Positions 1-10,886 of a stretch of DNA of 64,000 nt are shown one piece after another; the stretch's first letter is position 1, and the number at the start of each line of letters is the position of its first letter. The DNA is from Ectobius pallidus. Taxonomy: Eukaryota > Arthropoda > Insecta > Blattodea > Ectobiidae. The notes beneath the pieces were generated by a model. The model saw only the letters and a program-made list of their open reading frames with translations. It was not told the DNA's origin and searched no databases. Position numbers and translations under genes: made by a program. The stretch spans positions 19,388,606 through 19,452,605 of the forward strand of contig CAXKWD010000003.1 of the NCBI GenBank assembly GCA_964059195.1, written 5' to 3'.

Positions 1-305
1 AGAGGTTAAAATTAAGGAAACTGATAATTAATATTTATAGTCAGATGTTAATTTTCCACATTAAAAATCTATATTCTCCCATAAAAATAGCTATGAAATT
101 ATTTGACAATTTTGTTCAAAATCTGTGTTATAAAATGCTATTAATTTTAAAGAACAATTCTTTTATTAAAAATATTTATTATTATCATACATCAATTTCA
201 TTTTTCTGGGTTAGAAATATATGTAGAAATATATATGTATAGGCCTATATGTAGAAATATATAAATCTATAAATTTGTAAGTTCTTTGTAAGTTATATAT
301 GTAAG

Positions 306-339
<34 letters not shown>

Positions 340-1380
340 CCTACATATATCGGTATATTATCTATGTATGTTTCTATTAGTACTATAGGCCTATATAGTA
401 TACAAATCAGTTAGTAAATAATTCCCATTCATATTTTATTATCTACTGGAGATAGATCTTAATTTTTATTAAATGATCAATTTAATTAATTAAAATATTA
501 AAAAACAAATTAAGATATTAAAGTTAAATTTGAAACTTTAATCTATGCTTACGTGATAATTAAGCGTGCAAAATGTAAAAATTCTAGGACGAATAGCTTA
601 GTAAACCCTCTCTACACTTCGGTCATCCCTTTAAGGGCTGCATACCAAACCTGCAATGTTATTAAGTGATGAGAAAACGATCGAACTGTTTTCAGCAGAA
701 GTTTTCTTTGTATAATATGAGCTTGTTTTTATCTCCGGGTTATAAATATGCAGGGATGGTTACTGAACTAACGCCCTTTGCCCATGCATGGCGTGACGCT
801 AGCATCTCGTGATGTGCATACAGTGTATGACAAACTGAAACAAAACGACTTCCAACATCAAGTTCTGAGCAGTGAATCGTGTTTACAGTGCATACAGCGA
901 GGAAATATGTTTACATGAATGTAACCATAGCAACGGAGTAAGGGGATATTCTGCATGATGGAGAAACAAATCACTGTCGAGGAAACAGTTCGCTAAGTAA
1001 AGGAATAATGATTTAAAATCGTGACGTGTCAGCTTTTTAAATTTCTGAGTAACTATCTACGTCTACAGCGTGTTCCAATTTGTACTGTATTTATTTTATA
1101 TTAGGAATCAGAAGAATCAGAATTTTATTTTTAAAAGTAATTAAAGAGTGAGTTTCAAATGTTTTGAGTGGAAAAAAAAATACAAGCGAAGGTAAAACAA
1201 AACAAAAAAACACTTTAGGCAGGCCTACAGGCTGAGGTAGATTTCGAAGTGCTTTTGGTTTAATTTATTGTCGCTGCGCATCACTCTTCTTCTTTAGCCT
1301 TGGCATGACAAACCCGCAATAATAACTGCGAAAAAGAGGAAAGAGCACTTTTTCCAACATTCAAATCTCGCCTTATATGA
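1..1380. other. AT-rich sequence without a recognisable gene
   Basis: No coding region, RNA gene or bounded mobile element could be recognised. A perfect TA dinucleotide tract lies at about 310-338. The rest is AT-rich unique-looking sequence with a few AGGCCT-containing words. Confidence 0.5.
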
Positions 1381-1384
1381 GAGC

Positions 1385-1676
1385 TAAAGGAATATTATCT
1401 ATTTTATGGAACCCAGAGGTTCATTGCCGCGCTTTCTTGAGACCGCCATTCAACCCTATTCTGTGCTAACTCCATCCAATCATCCCTAATAAATCCTACT
1501 TCCCTTAAATCCATTTGAAGATTTTCCTCCCACCTACGTCTAGGTCTTCCGCGTGGTCTTTCCCTTCGGGTCTCCCAGTCAATACTTTTGAGATATGTCT
1601 TTCCTCTCTCATGCGTGCAACATATTTCATCCTTCGCGATTTAGGCCTAATTACCCTTACTAGGCCTACATCCGGT

Positions 1677-1680
<4 letters not shown>
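1385..1680 (-). pseudogene. LINE reverse-transcriptase C-terminal relic
   Basis: Read on the minus strand, this carries the tail of a non-LTR retrotransposon ORF: a VRVI..SRRM..VARM.EERHISKVL..GRPEGK core, then after a frame change a W.ELAQNR.EW and AMNLWVP-stop ending. The plus-strand relic at 37562-38056 has the same core (VRVIKSRRM, HVARMGEERHISKILMGRPE). It is broken by frameshifts and 5'-truncated where it meets the AAT microsatellite. The 3' end, including ATTTTATGGAACCC in plus orientation, recurs inside two AT-rich HINE-like elements at about 17390 and 42060. The assignment to LINE is firm; the clade is not. Confidence 0.75.
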
Positions 1681-1727
<47 letters not shown>

Positions 1728-1746
1728 GTAATAATAATAATAATAA
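1679..1746. repeat. AAT trinucleotide microsatellite
   Basis: About 22 near-perfect ATA/TAA units with one interruption. It abuts the 5' side of the minus-strand LINE relic. Shorter AAT tracts lie near 1893-1912 and 2100-2145. Confidence 0.9.
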
Positions 1747-2250
1747 AACACATTTCAAACTATAAAATTAAGATTTTTTCAAGTTTCATTAATAGTGTAT
1801 TTGCAAAATTGTAATATTATGTATATATGTATAATCTATAACCCCAATATGCCAGTTGTTAAAATAGGGTTCTGTACTTTTCGAAATTCAATAATAATAA
1901 TAATAATAATAAAGAATTGTACCTAAATGGACGATGACAGGACTAAAAAACTAGGAATGGGGAAAATATAGTTTAAATTAATGCAAAAATCAGTAATTCT
2001 AGGCACAGCATCCATAGTCAGAGCATATCTAAATGTACTATAATGCTGCACCGATGCAACAGAAGAACTCACAAACAATTGAATAATAATATTACAAAAA
2101 ATTGAATAATAATATTAATATTAATAATAATAGTAGTAATAGTAATAAACACATTTCAAACAATAAAATTAGGCAATAAAATAAAAATTGGTATTTTGTC
2201 CCATTTCAGGGTAACTTTTCCCCTTAATGTTTACCAAATAATTTTCTGAC

Positions 2251-2430
2251 CTGGTAATCTCCAAATTTGGTGGTCCATGCTCCGGTGTCATTTCTCTGGG
2301 CTGTGAGCCGTAGGGTGGTAGTGGTGGACGACCCCTTGGGAGCAGAAAGGCTCTTCTTGAAGGCGGCACAGTTGCCCCTCGCTGCCAGGACTGCAACGAC
2401 AAAGACACACATCCACTGTGTAGCAGACAT
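2251..2430 (-). CDS. first exon of a putative secreted protein (partial)
   Basis: Exactly 60 codons run from ATG at 2430 to a splice donor with reading CAG|GTCAGA (last exon base 2251). The peptide starts MSATQWM, followed by a hydrophobic core CVFVVAVLAA and a small-residue region ending GNCA, a good signal peptide with likely cleavage near residue 21-23. The mature part is basic and Ser/Thr-rich (SSTTTTLRL) and ends TKFGDYQ at a phase-0 boundary. Composition is GC-richer than the flanks, unlike the surrounding repeats. Codon 7 is a second in-frame ATG (2412) and may be the true start if transcription begins close to 2437. No downstream exon could be recognised between 1 and 2250, so the rest probably lies beyond an intron outside the window. 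The product is not recognised; a neuropeptide or small cuticular or haemolymph protein is possible. Coding status is inferred from structure only. Confidence 0.6.
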
Positions 2431-2455
2431 CTTCACTGCATTCTCTACACTGCAT

Positions 2456-2463
2456 TATTTATA
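2456..2463 (-). promoter_or_regulatory. TATA box upstream of the secreted-protein exon
   Basis: TATAAATA on the minus strand, 26 bases upstream of an A in a TGCAGTG initiator-like word (A at 2437). The spacing fits a Pol II core promoter. It would leave a very short leader before the ATG at 2430, or about 25 bases before the in-frame ATG at 2412. Confidence 0.4.
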
Positions 2464-2780
2464 ACGCTTACTCTTATGAGACTTGCTGAAAATGCGTCAG
2501 TGAATCCACCGCTCCCTGCAACAGCGGCTTATGTAACAAATCTTCGTTTCCGTGTTTCTTAGTCCATGATCTACTCTTCGAAAAAGTGCGTACCGAATGA
2601 CGCACCGGTACCTTGTAAGTCCTAGAACGGAGTTACTGCGCAGGGAATGGCGATGTGGTTTATTAATTTTCGTGATTTTAATTATCCGTTACATGCTTCA
2701 TTCTTTGAGTATTTGCTATACCTTTAGCAAACAAGTATGACGTGTGGGGCCAGGTAGGTTTCTTCACCCGCAAGCACCTT

Positions 2781-3075
2781 CACATTTACAAGCGCAGGGG
2801 ATTAGGACCGACCATAATTTCCGCCCCATGAGTCACCTCGTCTACTTCAATCAATCTTCTATTTTTTTAATATGTAATTTTATTTTCACATTTACAAGCG
2901 CAGGGGATTAGGACCGACCATAATTTCCGCCCCATGAGTCACCTCGTCTACTTCAATCAATCTTCTATTTTTTTAATATGTAATTTTATTTTCACATTTA
3001 CAAGCGCAGGGGATTAGGACCGACCATAATTTCCGCCCCATGAGTCACCTAGTCTACTTCAATCAATCAATATTA
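2781..3075. repeat. 106-bp tandem triplication
   Basis: CACATTTACAAGCGCAGGGG starts at 2781, 2887 and 2993, giving a 106-bp period. The first two units are almost identical; the third is partial and ends at the MITE. This segment is single-copy in the related element at 31751-32106. Confidence 0.9.
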
Positions 3076-3471
3076 AGGCTTGTTTACACGACGAAATTAG
3101 GTTTCGTAACTGAGTTTCGCAACTGTTTTTTACTCGAATGCGCAAGCGCTAGATGTACTGGCGACAATGAGTTACGACACTACGCATTTTCGGCTGATTC
3201 CAACTTTTCACGAAACTATAATAGTAATTTTGAGATTATACGCTTACTTAGCTTGTTCGCATTTCGTAAAATGAAATGGGGAAGTGAGGAAATTGTGAAA
3301 TGCCTGTATTCATACGTGTTTCAAACGTTCATATGGGATTTTAACAACTTGAACTTCAGAAATAACATGAAATGTGTGGTAGCATTGGAAAGAAAATGTG
3401 TGTAATTGGATTCACGAAATCACTTTCATGAAAGTGATTACGAAACCTAGTGTCATCGTGTAAACTAGCCT
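3076..3471. mobile_element. Harbinger-type MITE
   Basis: Terminal inverted repeats of about 35 bp (AGGCTTGTTTACACGACGAA, and at the other end GTGTAAACTAGCCT) are flanked by TTA at 3073-3075 and 3472-3474. A 3-bp TTA duplication and this kind of terminus are typical of PIF/Harbinger. The flanking repeat is uninterrupted at 31751-32106, so the insertion is directly visible. The 121-codon open frame inside has no recognisable domain. Confidence 0.75.
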
Positions 3472-3925
3472 TTAGATTTTTCTAATATGCCATTTTATCT
3501 TTAAATGTTTGTTATATATCAATTCTACACATAAATACAATAAAAATGACACCAAACAATGTATAATGAAATGAATTAACTCACACACCCACACACATAT
3601 GTACAGTACACTTGTCATTGAACAAAGCATTCATTAAGTGAATTTTGCATAAATATTGTTAATGTCCACTGTTATATCTCTAATTTTTTATGTGTATGGT
3701 TTAGGAAGGGTACATGTCGACGACAAACAAACATAGGAACCAATCTTTTCATATAAAAGTTCTGAAACACCTGTGTAAAGTGTATTTTGGTATCCTTCCC
3801 AAATTGTTATAGAAAGATTTGAAGCCGAACGAATTTCTTTCAATTTAAACAGTTTTTTGTGTCTCCTGTAAAATTGCGATCTGTGTGCCTTTTTTAAAAT
3901 AAGCGATTAAATTATTACTAATTAA

Positions 3926-4663
3926 CAGGGCCCAGATTCTGATGACCTAAAATTTTTGAAAAATGACATATAAACTAACCCTAAATTTTAAAGAAAATGA
4001 GTTAATAATCATAAAAAATGACCTAAAACTGATATTTTATTTATAAAAAATTATTACTGTACACGAAAAGTTATAGATCAATTTTTTACAGAATTGTAAA
4101 AACTGTAAATAACTGTAATGGTGTGAATGTTCTTTTCTCATGGAAATTTATACTGCCACTGAGGCACTGGCGAGTCAAACTTCGGCATTTCCTTTTGCAG
4201 TCTGCCGGATTATATTATTGTTTATTGAGGGTAAGCAGTGGTTTGCACTTTCAAATCCAAGCAATTGCCAAGTCAATCTAATAACAATAGTAATATAATA
4301 CAGAATTTTGGCGTTTCTTCGATTCTCATTTCCGACTGAGACATGACAACACTTTTCCTTCCTGCGTTAAAGAAAAACAACACTTCAAAGACAGCACCGG
4401 CTAGCGACAAAAGAAGTTAATACACTCAATGTAAATGCATGAAAATGACTAAACAAGGAAGCAAATGACACGAAAATGACCAAATAATGACGTAAAATTG
4501 AAATAAATACCCTAAAAATATAAAATTGCATAAAATGACAAAAAATGATGTATTAAAAATGTATTTCTATAAGCTAGGGGCCAAGATTAGGATTTATCTA
4601 CAAGTTGGCAATGTTTATGCAGCACCAATAAAAAAATAACATGTCATTAGAATCCGGGCCCTG
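3926..4663. mobile_element. non-autonomous hAT-type element
   Basis: Ends are CAGGGCCCAGATTCTGATGAC and the inverse of CAGGGCCCGGATTCTAATGAC. Flanking 8-mers CTAATTAA and CCAATAAA agree at 6 of 8 positions, as for an old TSD. The interior is AT-rich with repeated AAAATGAC words. It is a relative, in opposite orientation, of the element at 38382-39625. No transposase was recognised. Confidence 0.8.
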
Positions 4664-4686
4664 CCAATAAACCATATTTCTCTAAC

Positions 4687-4918
4687 CAGAAGCGTAACGA
4701 GGGGGGTGTTTTGGGGGTTTGAACCCCCCCCCCCCATTGATTAAAAAAAGGAAAATTGTACAATTTTTTTAAGTCTGCTTATAAATTACTTAATACGAGT
4801 ATAAAGCGTGGGAAGCTTAAAACTCGTTATTGTGCATCTTAATTTTTAACATTTTCCGGGGGAGGACCCCCCAGATGTTATAACCCCCCCCCATACGGTC
4901 GGCCTGGTTACGCCTATG
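4687..4918. mobile_element. hAT-type MITE with one minisatellite unit
   Basis: Flanked by perfect 8-bp TSDs TCTCTAAC (4679-4686 and 4919-4926). The right end is GGTTACGCCTATG; the left end is its diverged inverse. G- and C-homopolymer blocks lie subterminally. It holds a single AGCTTAAAACTCGTTAT unit. Relatives are at 10453-10886 (four units) and 50627-51172 (six units). Confidence 0.85.
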
Positions 4919-4929
4919 TCTCTAACTCT

Positions 4930-6335
4930 CATAGAGAAAATCAAATTACTTTAGTGATAGAATAGAAAGTTGTGTCCCGGTAGAAGATCGCTTCTTGCAC
5001 TGCAAGTGAAATCATTTCAAGCCTCTCAGAGTTCATAGAAACTACTAACTTCCTATGTAGTGAAATGATCTTAGTGAAACTTGTTAAGGGAACTTAGCCC
5101 TTGGGGCAATGCGAGATTTCAATTTCACAAACAGGAGTCCCCCCCCCCCTTGTTGTAGGATGCATTAGAGGTGACAATAGGGAATGAAGATACCTCTTGA
5201 CCTACTCACCTAATAGATTTTACTCGTGTAAAGAAAAGGTCTGATGCAGTATAAAAAAAGGGTGTAATTTTTAGAGCCGCCACAAACGTTAGAATTCGTA
5301 ACTAAGGTAAACAAGGCAAGCTCAGATGTATCAGATTCTGTCAAGAGAAATAATGGACGAAATTATTTATTAAAAAAGAACTTCAAAACATACACAACAG
5401 ATTATATTTATAATTGGACCAATCGCACAATTCTAGCCAACATTTCTATGAACATTAATTTAATTTTGGCTGAAGAGAATCAACATATAGATATACGACA
5501 TCTACTATTGTACTTATAGTTAATGAGTATTTATATACAGAAATTACGAAACCTATTAGATAAATAGGAAGTTCCTCTAGGACTTTTACACATAAATAAG
5601 AACTGCCATAAGTACAGATTATAGGGAAATCTAGCTATATGTGTTTGTTTTTTATATTATGACTGTTCCATTCTATATGGGTTTTAATTATAAATAAGTT
5701 CCATTATACATGACAAATATTGGACTGAATTTTAATATTTTACTGATAGGTTAAACTAATGTTGTACATTCTGAACAAATGTTATTTATAAAAGCAATTT
5801 AATGTAATCGAAAAAGGTCAAAAAAATTCATTGTAAATTCATTGTTTTGGCTACCTGTAATATGTTTTAACCTGTCTAGCGCATATATTATACCAATCTA
5901 GCTTAAATAAGATAGAAAATAAAAAAGTGTGTGCAAAATATATTGTAAAAATCTTTTCGTAGCAATCCCAAAACATTACTTTATTGGTATATGGTTACAT
6001 AAAATTTTTTGAGGGTATAAGGTGGATAAAAAGCCTTAAAATTTACTCTATTAGAGAGCATGCTTTCATTTCCAGAAGTTCTACCTAGCTAATACTTTAC
6101 ATAAACTTATTGTCTGTCTGCTTGACAGCACATAAATCTTAATACCGTACTTATTGTAATGGGCATAACATATGGTGCTACGATAATATTCCATGGCCCA
6201 CTTTATCCCAAACATAATAATTTCTTTATAACGATGTCAGTGTAAATAAATATGAATAAAAGATTTAAGAAACATCTAACCGTTGAGTAATTAAACGCAA
6301 CTGTTGTTGATATAATATTGTGGGTTCTACCGAAA
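4930..6335. other. no recognisable feature
   Basis: AT-rich sequence with a C tract near 5141-5150. No conserved coding frame, RNA gene or terminal repeats were recognised. Confidence 0.45.
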
Positions 6336-6339
6336 TGTA

Positions 6340-7100
6340 CAGTCGGTCAAATAAAAAACGTCGGGTCTCGTATACAGTTAAAATTAAAGTTTTAACGCAT
6401 TAGTTCACAAGTTTCCTATAAAAAACATAAAATACAAGTCATTTTCGGAACATATGAGGCCATGCGACAGGAGGGAAAAAATGAACGAGGGAAAAATGAA
6501 AAACGCGGAAAGCGCAACACACAATATTCAACTTAATGTATTGTCATAATTCATTTTGCTTTGTCATCGCACCACATATAAATGCTAGCTTGAGAGAAAG
6601 TGTAGTTAGGGCTGTAATTGACCTGCATTTTTCGGCCTCTGAAGCAGCGAGAAGGTTCCATATTTCTTAAAGAGGTAGGTGGGTACTTCACTATAATGCG
6701 ACCGGAAGTTTTCATAGGAATCGTGGATCTGGCCGGCGTATTTCGATGCTATTAGATTGGTAGCAGAAGTTGAACGTAAGTAATTGATTTGGCACTAGAA
6801 GTACCGGTATTATAAAATAAAAGCTTTAAAAAATGCTCCTTGAATAAACATATTCCTCGCGAATCTATTAATTATTAATATTATAAAAATTTGCAACCAA
6901 GAATATGGCGGATTTGAGGCATATAGCCACAGCCTTCTATACATGTTTGTTTTGGAACAAAACTGACTAAATAATCAAGACAATACATGGATAGACAAGA
7001 GGCGTGTGTGAACCTAACCTTAAGTCTTCCTGTACATGCGCATATGCTCGTTCGTGATACTTAATCAAATACCGCCCGACGTTTTTTATTTGACCGACTG
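6340..7100 (+). mobile_element. Tc1/mariner-type MITE
   Basis: Perfect terminal inverted repeats CAGTCGGTCAAATAAAAAAC over about 26 bp, with TA on both sides (6338-6339, 7101-7102). The interior matches 18162-18933 closely. Around 6598-6690 it retains a decayed copy of the helix-turn-helix coding segment better preserved there. It is a deletion derivative without catalytic domain. Confidence 0.85.
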
Positions 7101-7539
7101 TACGGCTGCCGATATCTGCATTACATTTTAATGTGAGTATTTTTCAGTTCAAACTCTCCTCATTAATGTGCAAGTAGTATACTGTACCTAATGTAATTCC
7201 TCACAGATTATTTTCAGATCGAATTGAATAATTCATTTATAACATATACAGTAGCTTTAAACCCGTTCGTAACCAGCATGTCCCTCAAATTAACAGTGGT
7301 ATTATTCTTTAAACTAAGGCTAATCATATCCTTTTTGGGGGGGGCCCTCCACAGCCCCCCGGAGCCCTCGACCATAAGCCATACTCCGGTCCCAACAACG
7401 TTTCGGCGCTTGTGTTCCATTGCTCTATTTTTCGCTCTTGTGTACTTTAAGCTTGTGGGTAATGTGATTAGAGCCAGCTGATTGATTCAGAACTAATAGA
7501 ACTCTGTGTTTTGTCAGCTGTCTGTCGTGGGTCGTTCTC

Positions 7540-7615
7540 CCGATCCGGTATTCACCTAATGAGTGAGGAAAGCCCCCGAAAAACCCCACTCGGATCGGCT
7601 GCTGCCAGAGTTTCC
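7540..7615. repeat. dispersed ~70-bp repeat, copy 1
   Basis: GGTATTCACCT, GTGAGG and CCCACTCGGATCGGCTGCTG blocks match 48228-48295 on the same strand. Family unknown; it may be a SINE body fragment. Confidence 0.6.
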
Positions 7616-7649
7616 CACAGCAACTCGGGTACTTGGACTATTTATTACA

Positions 7650-8372
7650 TTACATTTTAATTTAAGAGTTAATTGTACTAACATCAAATCAGTCAAGTTT
7701 TTGGGTGTACATGTTGAATCAGGACTGGGATGGCAAACTCATGTAGATTGTGTTGCTAAGAAAATAAGTAATGGCTTATTTATGCTTAGGGTACTCAGGG
7801 CTAATGTAACAATTGAGTCCTTGGTCACTGTGTACTATGCCTATATACATAGTCATTTAAATTATGGACTGTTGTTATGGGGAAACCATACGTCTTCTTG
7901 TAGACTCTTTATTTTACAAAAGAGAGCAATCAGAATAATCTATGGAGCTTCATCTAGGACGCATTGTAAACCACTTTTTATTCAGTAAGGGATACTTACA
8001 TTACCGTCAATGTACATCCTGGCCTCCCTTCTTTATGTAAAGAGAAACATAAGTAACTTCAATACATGTGATACCGTACATGGACATGCAACGAGAAATA
8101 ATTCTAATATCTATATAAACAAATGTAAGTATGCTTTAACGCAGAGTAGTTTCGAATTTACTTCCTTCACGCTTTATAACAGTCTCTCTAACAATATCAG
8201 AAACTTGTCGTATGAAACGTTTAAGAGGAAGGTCAGGTCAGCATTGGTAAACAACCCCATATATAGCATTCAAGAATTTAATAAGGTTATTATATGAATT
8301 TATTCTATTTGACGATGCCATACATTATCAGTATGTGAAAGGCTGAAATAATTATCTATCTATCTATCTATA
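7650..8372 (+). pseudogene. 5'-truncated LINE, reverse-transcriptase C-terminal part
   Basis: One frame reads VKFLGVHVESGLGWQTHVD, then SLVTVYYAYIHSHLNYGLLLWGN, then LQKRAIRIIYGASSRTHCKPLF, and after a single in-frame TAA at about 7986 continues GILTLPSMYI.ASLLYVKRN to ALVNNPIYSIQEF. This is the thumb and C-terminal part of a jockey/CR1-like non-LTR polymerase; the YxDD palm motif is absent because of 5' truncation. A short 3' UTR ends in ATCT repeats (8353-8371), a typical LINE tail. The in-frame stop makes it inactive. Confidence 0.85.
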
Positions 8373-8660
8373 GCCCATAATTATAGTAGTGCTCGGTTTA
8401 ATCCCAGGGGTCTGAGCTTTCTCTTGAGATACATGTCCCTTTTGGACATTCATTCTTAATTTCTTTTTTTTGTCAGTTTTGCAAGGTCTATATAACTTAA
8501 GGCACATTCCTTGGAAACCACTGTAGCCTACGCCAACTATCCTCTTGTGCAATTTGAATTTTCGCGTTATTTCGCGATTCAAAAGTGCGTTTTTTGGGAG
8601 TTATTAGAGGCTGTAAAATGAAAGTTAGCAAAAATCTGTGAAAATAAGAAGAATTGAAGC
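8364..8660. other. no recognisable feature
   Basis: Nothing identifiable between the LINE tail and the left edge of the mitochondrial insertion. Confidence 0.4.
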
Positions 8661-8783
8661 CTTAATATAACAAGTATATTTGACTTCCAATCAAAAAGTT
8701 TGCTTAACGCAAAGTAAATAATTATAATCATAATAATCATAACAATAATAATTATTATTCTTTTATTATCCACAACAATTATA

Positions 8784-10442
8784 CAGGGTGTTTCAAAATG
8801 AATATCGGGGTTTTAAGGCTTTGTAGAATTTAGTACATTTAACATACAATCTCTATATATATAAAAGGCTTTGTCCTGACTGACTGAATGAATGACTGAC
8901 TGAATGACAGGAATCAACGTACAGCCTAAACTATAACAGGTAGAGACTTGGAATTTTGACAGTACCTTCGCTTCATAATGTAGGTGCTCACTAAGAAAGG
9001 ATTTTGAAAAATTCTGATTCTAAATGCCAAAAATTAAATGTTTTTGAAAATACTTAATCCCTTTTTACATAGAATTATCAAAACAAATTCACAGAACGTA
9101 TTGTTACCAGTGGTATCAGGTGGGCTTGGATTAAATTAAATGGATGTTTGACAAATTAGAGAAGGTATCATTATAATTCATATTATCTATATTAATAAAA
9201 GGAATTCTCCTCGATGTCCAGCGAAATCTACTGAACGCAGAGATCTGAAATTTTAAACATAGGTGTGCTGAAGGGTCGGAAAATGCACCTCGAAGCCGGA
9301 ATTTTAATTTTAGTTTTCGTTCGTGAGTTATGAGTGAAAAACTGGCAAAAAACGTGCATTTTTTGCGTTTTCAAAACATAAGTTTTCAGTTATACATTTG
9401 AATGTCAAATCAATTACAGTTGGCTTTGGCTATTTTTGTCAAACCTCGAAAACAAAACTTTCGCGATCGCTTGAATGTTGTAAGCCCTAAATATAGTCAA
9501 ACGTTGTTTTATTTGGACGAATCTCACTATACAGAGGTTTTCTTGGCCAAGAAACTCGAATCTGAGGTCGCTTTTACCAGTCGATGCTATCTGATCGTGG
9601 TATGTAGTCCATGCGATTTAGGTGTTAATAAATGTAATGATTTAACTATTATGCTCTTAATTTTTAATTATTGAAATAATTATCGCGGGCGAAGCCGCGG
9701 GCACATGCTAGTTATAAATAATACATCAAATGAAAGAGCAACTCAAACAGTTTTTCCTACAAGTATTCAATGTTAGCACCATTCATCACATGGCACACAT
9801 GGAGTTGACAGGCGAGTTCTTCCCAAACCTTGATCAGTGTGTCCGGAGTAATTGTTGCAACTGCTTCAATCATGTGTCTTAAGTCGGGTAGGTCAGTTGG
9901 TAGTGGCGGCACATACACTTAATCCTTTATGAATCTCCAAAGGTAAAAATCACATGGGTGAATCAGATCGGGTGAACGTGGAGGCCATGCGAAACAAGCT
10001 CTTGTCATCTGGCTCCCTTCCGGCCAATCCAACGGTCGGATACAACATTGTTTAACCATTCGCGTACTGAATGATGCCAGAGAGGTGGTGCACCATCTTG
10101 CTGCCAAATACCACGTTCTCTGGTTCAGCTTCTTCCAATTGAGGAAAAAGCCATAATTGTAGCGCATCAAGATAAGAATTTCCAATTACAATTGCTTCAA
10201 GGAAAAAGAAGGGCCCATATGGCACAAAAAACATTCAATTTGGGGGAGTCTCGTTGCAACTGTACCATCTCGTGGGGATTTTCGGGTCCTCTGATGCGAT
10301 TATAAGTACCAAGAAAATTGTTTGAGTGCCAACAAAACTGTTTGAGTTGCTCTTTCATTTGATGTATTATTTATAATTGTATGTTAAATGTACAAAATTC
10401 TACAAAGCCTTAAAACCCCGATATTCATTTTGAAACACCGTG
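8784..10442 (-). mobile_element. mariner-type element with long terminal inverted repeats
   Basis: Ends CAGGGTGTTTCAAAATGAAT and its inverse (one mismatch near the tip) with TA at 8782-8783 and 10443-10444. The inverted repeats extend over about 110 bp once the Helitron at 8850-9711 is removed. Minus-strand remnants around 9905-10190 show PPRSPDLIHPCDFYLWRFIKD, the third-aspartate region of an IS630/Tc1/mariner transposase, with frameshifts upstream. It is inserted inside the mitochondrial ND3 copy. Confidence 0.85.
8850..9711 (+). mobile_element. chimeric Helitron (family A 5' end, family B 3' end)
   Basis: Begins TCTCTATATATATAAAAGG and ends with a hairpin CGCGG-GCGAAG-CCGCG, then GGCACATG and CTAG. 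The host is A on the left and T on the right. The undisturbed opposite TIR of the host mariner gives the empty site, confirming a clean insertion between A and T. Positions 8850-9180 match the tgactgactga family A copies at 29106 and 51994. At about 9186 a second Helitron-like 5' end (TCTATATTAATAAAAGG) begins and the rest matches family B at 54572-55560. No Rep/helicase gene is present. Confidence 0.85.
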
Positions 10443-10452
10443 TATTATTAGC

Positions 10453-10886
10453 CATAGGCGTACCGAGGGGGGGGTTTGGGGGTTTGAACCCCCCCCCCAT
10501 TGATTAAAAAAAGGAAAATTGTATAATTTTTTTATGTCTGCCCGTAAATTACTTAATACAAGTATAAAGCGTGGGAAGCTTAAAACTCGTTATTTTACGT
10601 CTTAATTTTTAAAATTTTCCGGGAGAAAACACCCAAAAGCTTAAAACTCGTTATTTTGCGTCTTAATTTTTTTAATTTTCCGGGGGAGGATCCCCGGAAG
10701 CTTAAAACTTGTTATTTTGCGTCTTAATTTTTTAAATTGTCCGGGGGAAAAACCCCCGGAAGCTTAAAATTCGTTATTTTGCATCTTAATTTTTAAAATT
10801 TTCCGGGCGAGGACCCCCGGACCTCCCTCTCCCTGGGGGGTATTCTTTTATAACCCCCCCATATGGTCGGCCTGGTTACGCCTATG
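10453..10886 (+). mobile_element. hAT-type MITE with four minisatellite units
   Basis: Terminal repeats CATAGGCGTACC and GGTTACGCCTATG; perfect 8-bp TSDs TTATTAGC (10445-10452, 10887-10894). Inside, AGCTTAAAACTCGTTATTTT units of roughly 57-62 bp recur four times with CCGGGGG spacers. It lies within the mitochondrial ND3 copy. Same family as 4687-4918 and 50627-51172. Confidence 0.9.

Larger units (their letters stand above)
2719..3566 (+). mobile_element. TIR repeat copy, internally triplicated and interrupted
   Basis: Begins CTATACCTTTAGCAAAC and matches the complete element at 31751-32106 through the GTGTGGGGCCAGGTAGG and GACCGACC..AATTTCCGCCCCATGAGTCACC blocks. It resumes at 3475-3566 (ACACCAAACAATGTATAAT). 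The copy lacks the right terminal repeat seen at 32068-32106. A 106-bp segment is present in three tandem copies from 2781, and a Harbinger-type MITE sits at 3076-3471. Confidence 0.7.

Noticed and set aside
1515..1814. Open frame with poly-Ile
   Set aside because: It is the antisense of a LINE relic running into an AAT microsatellite.
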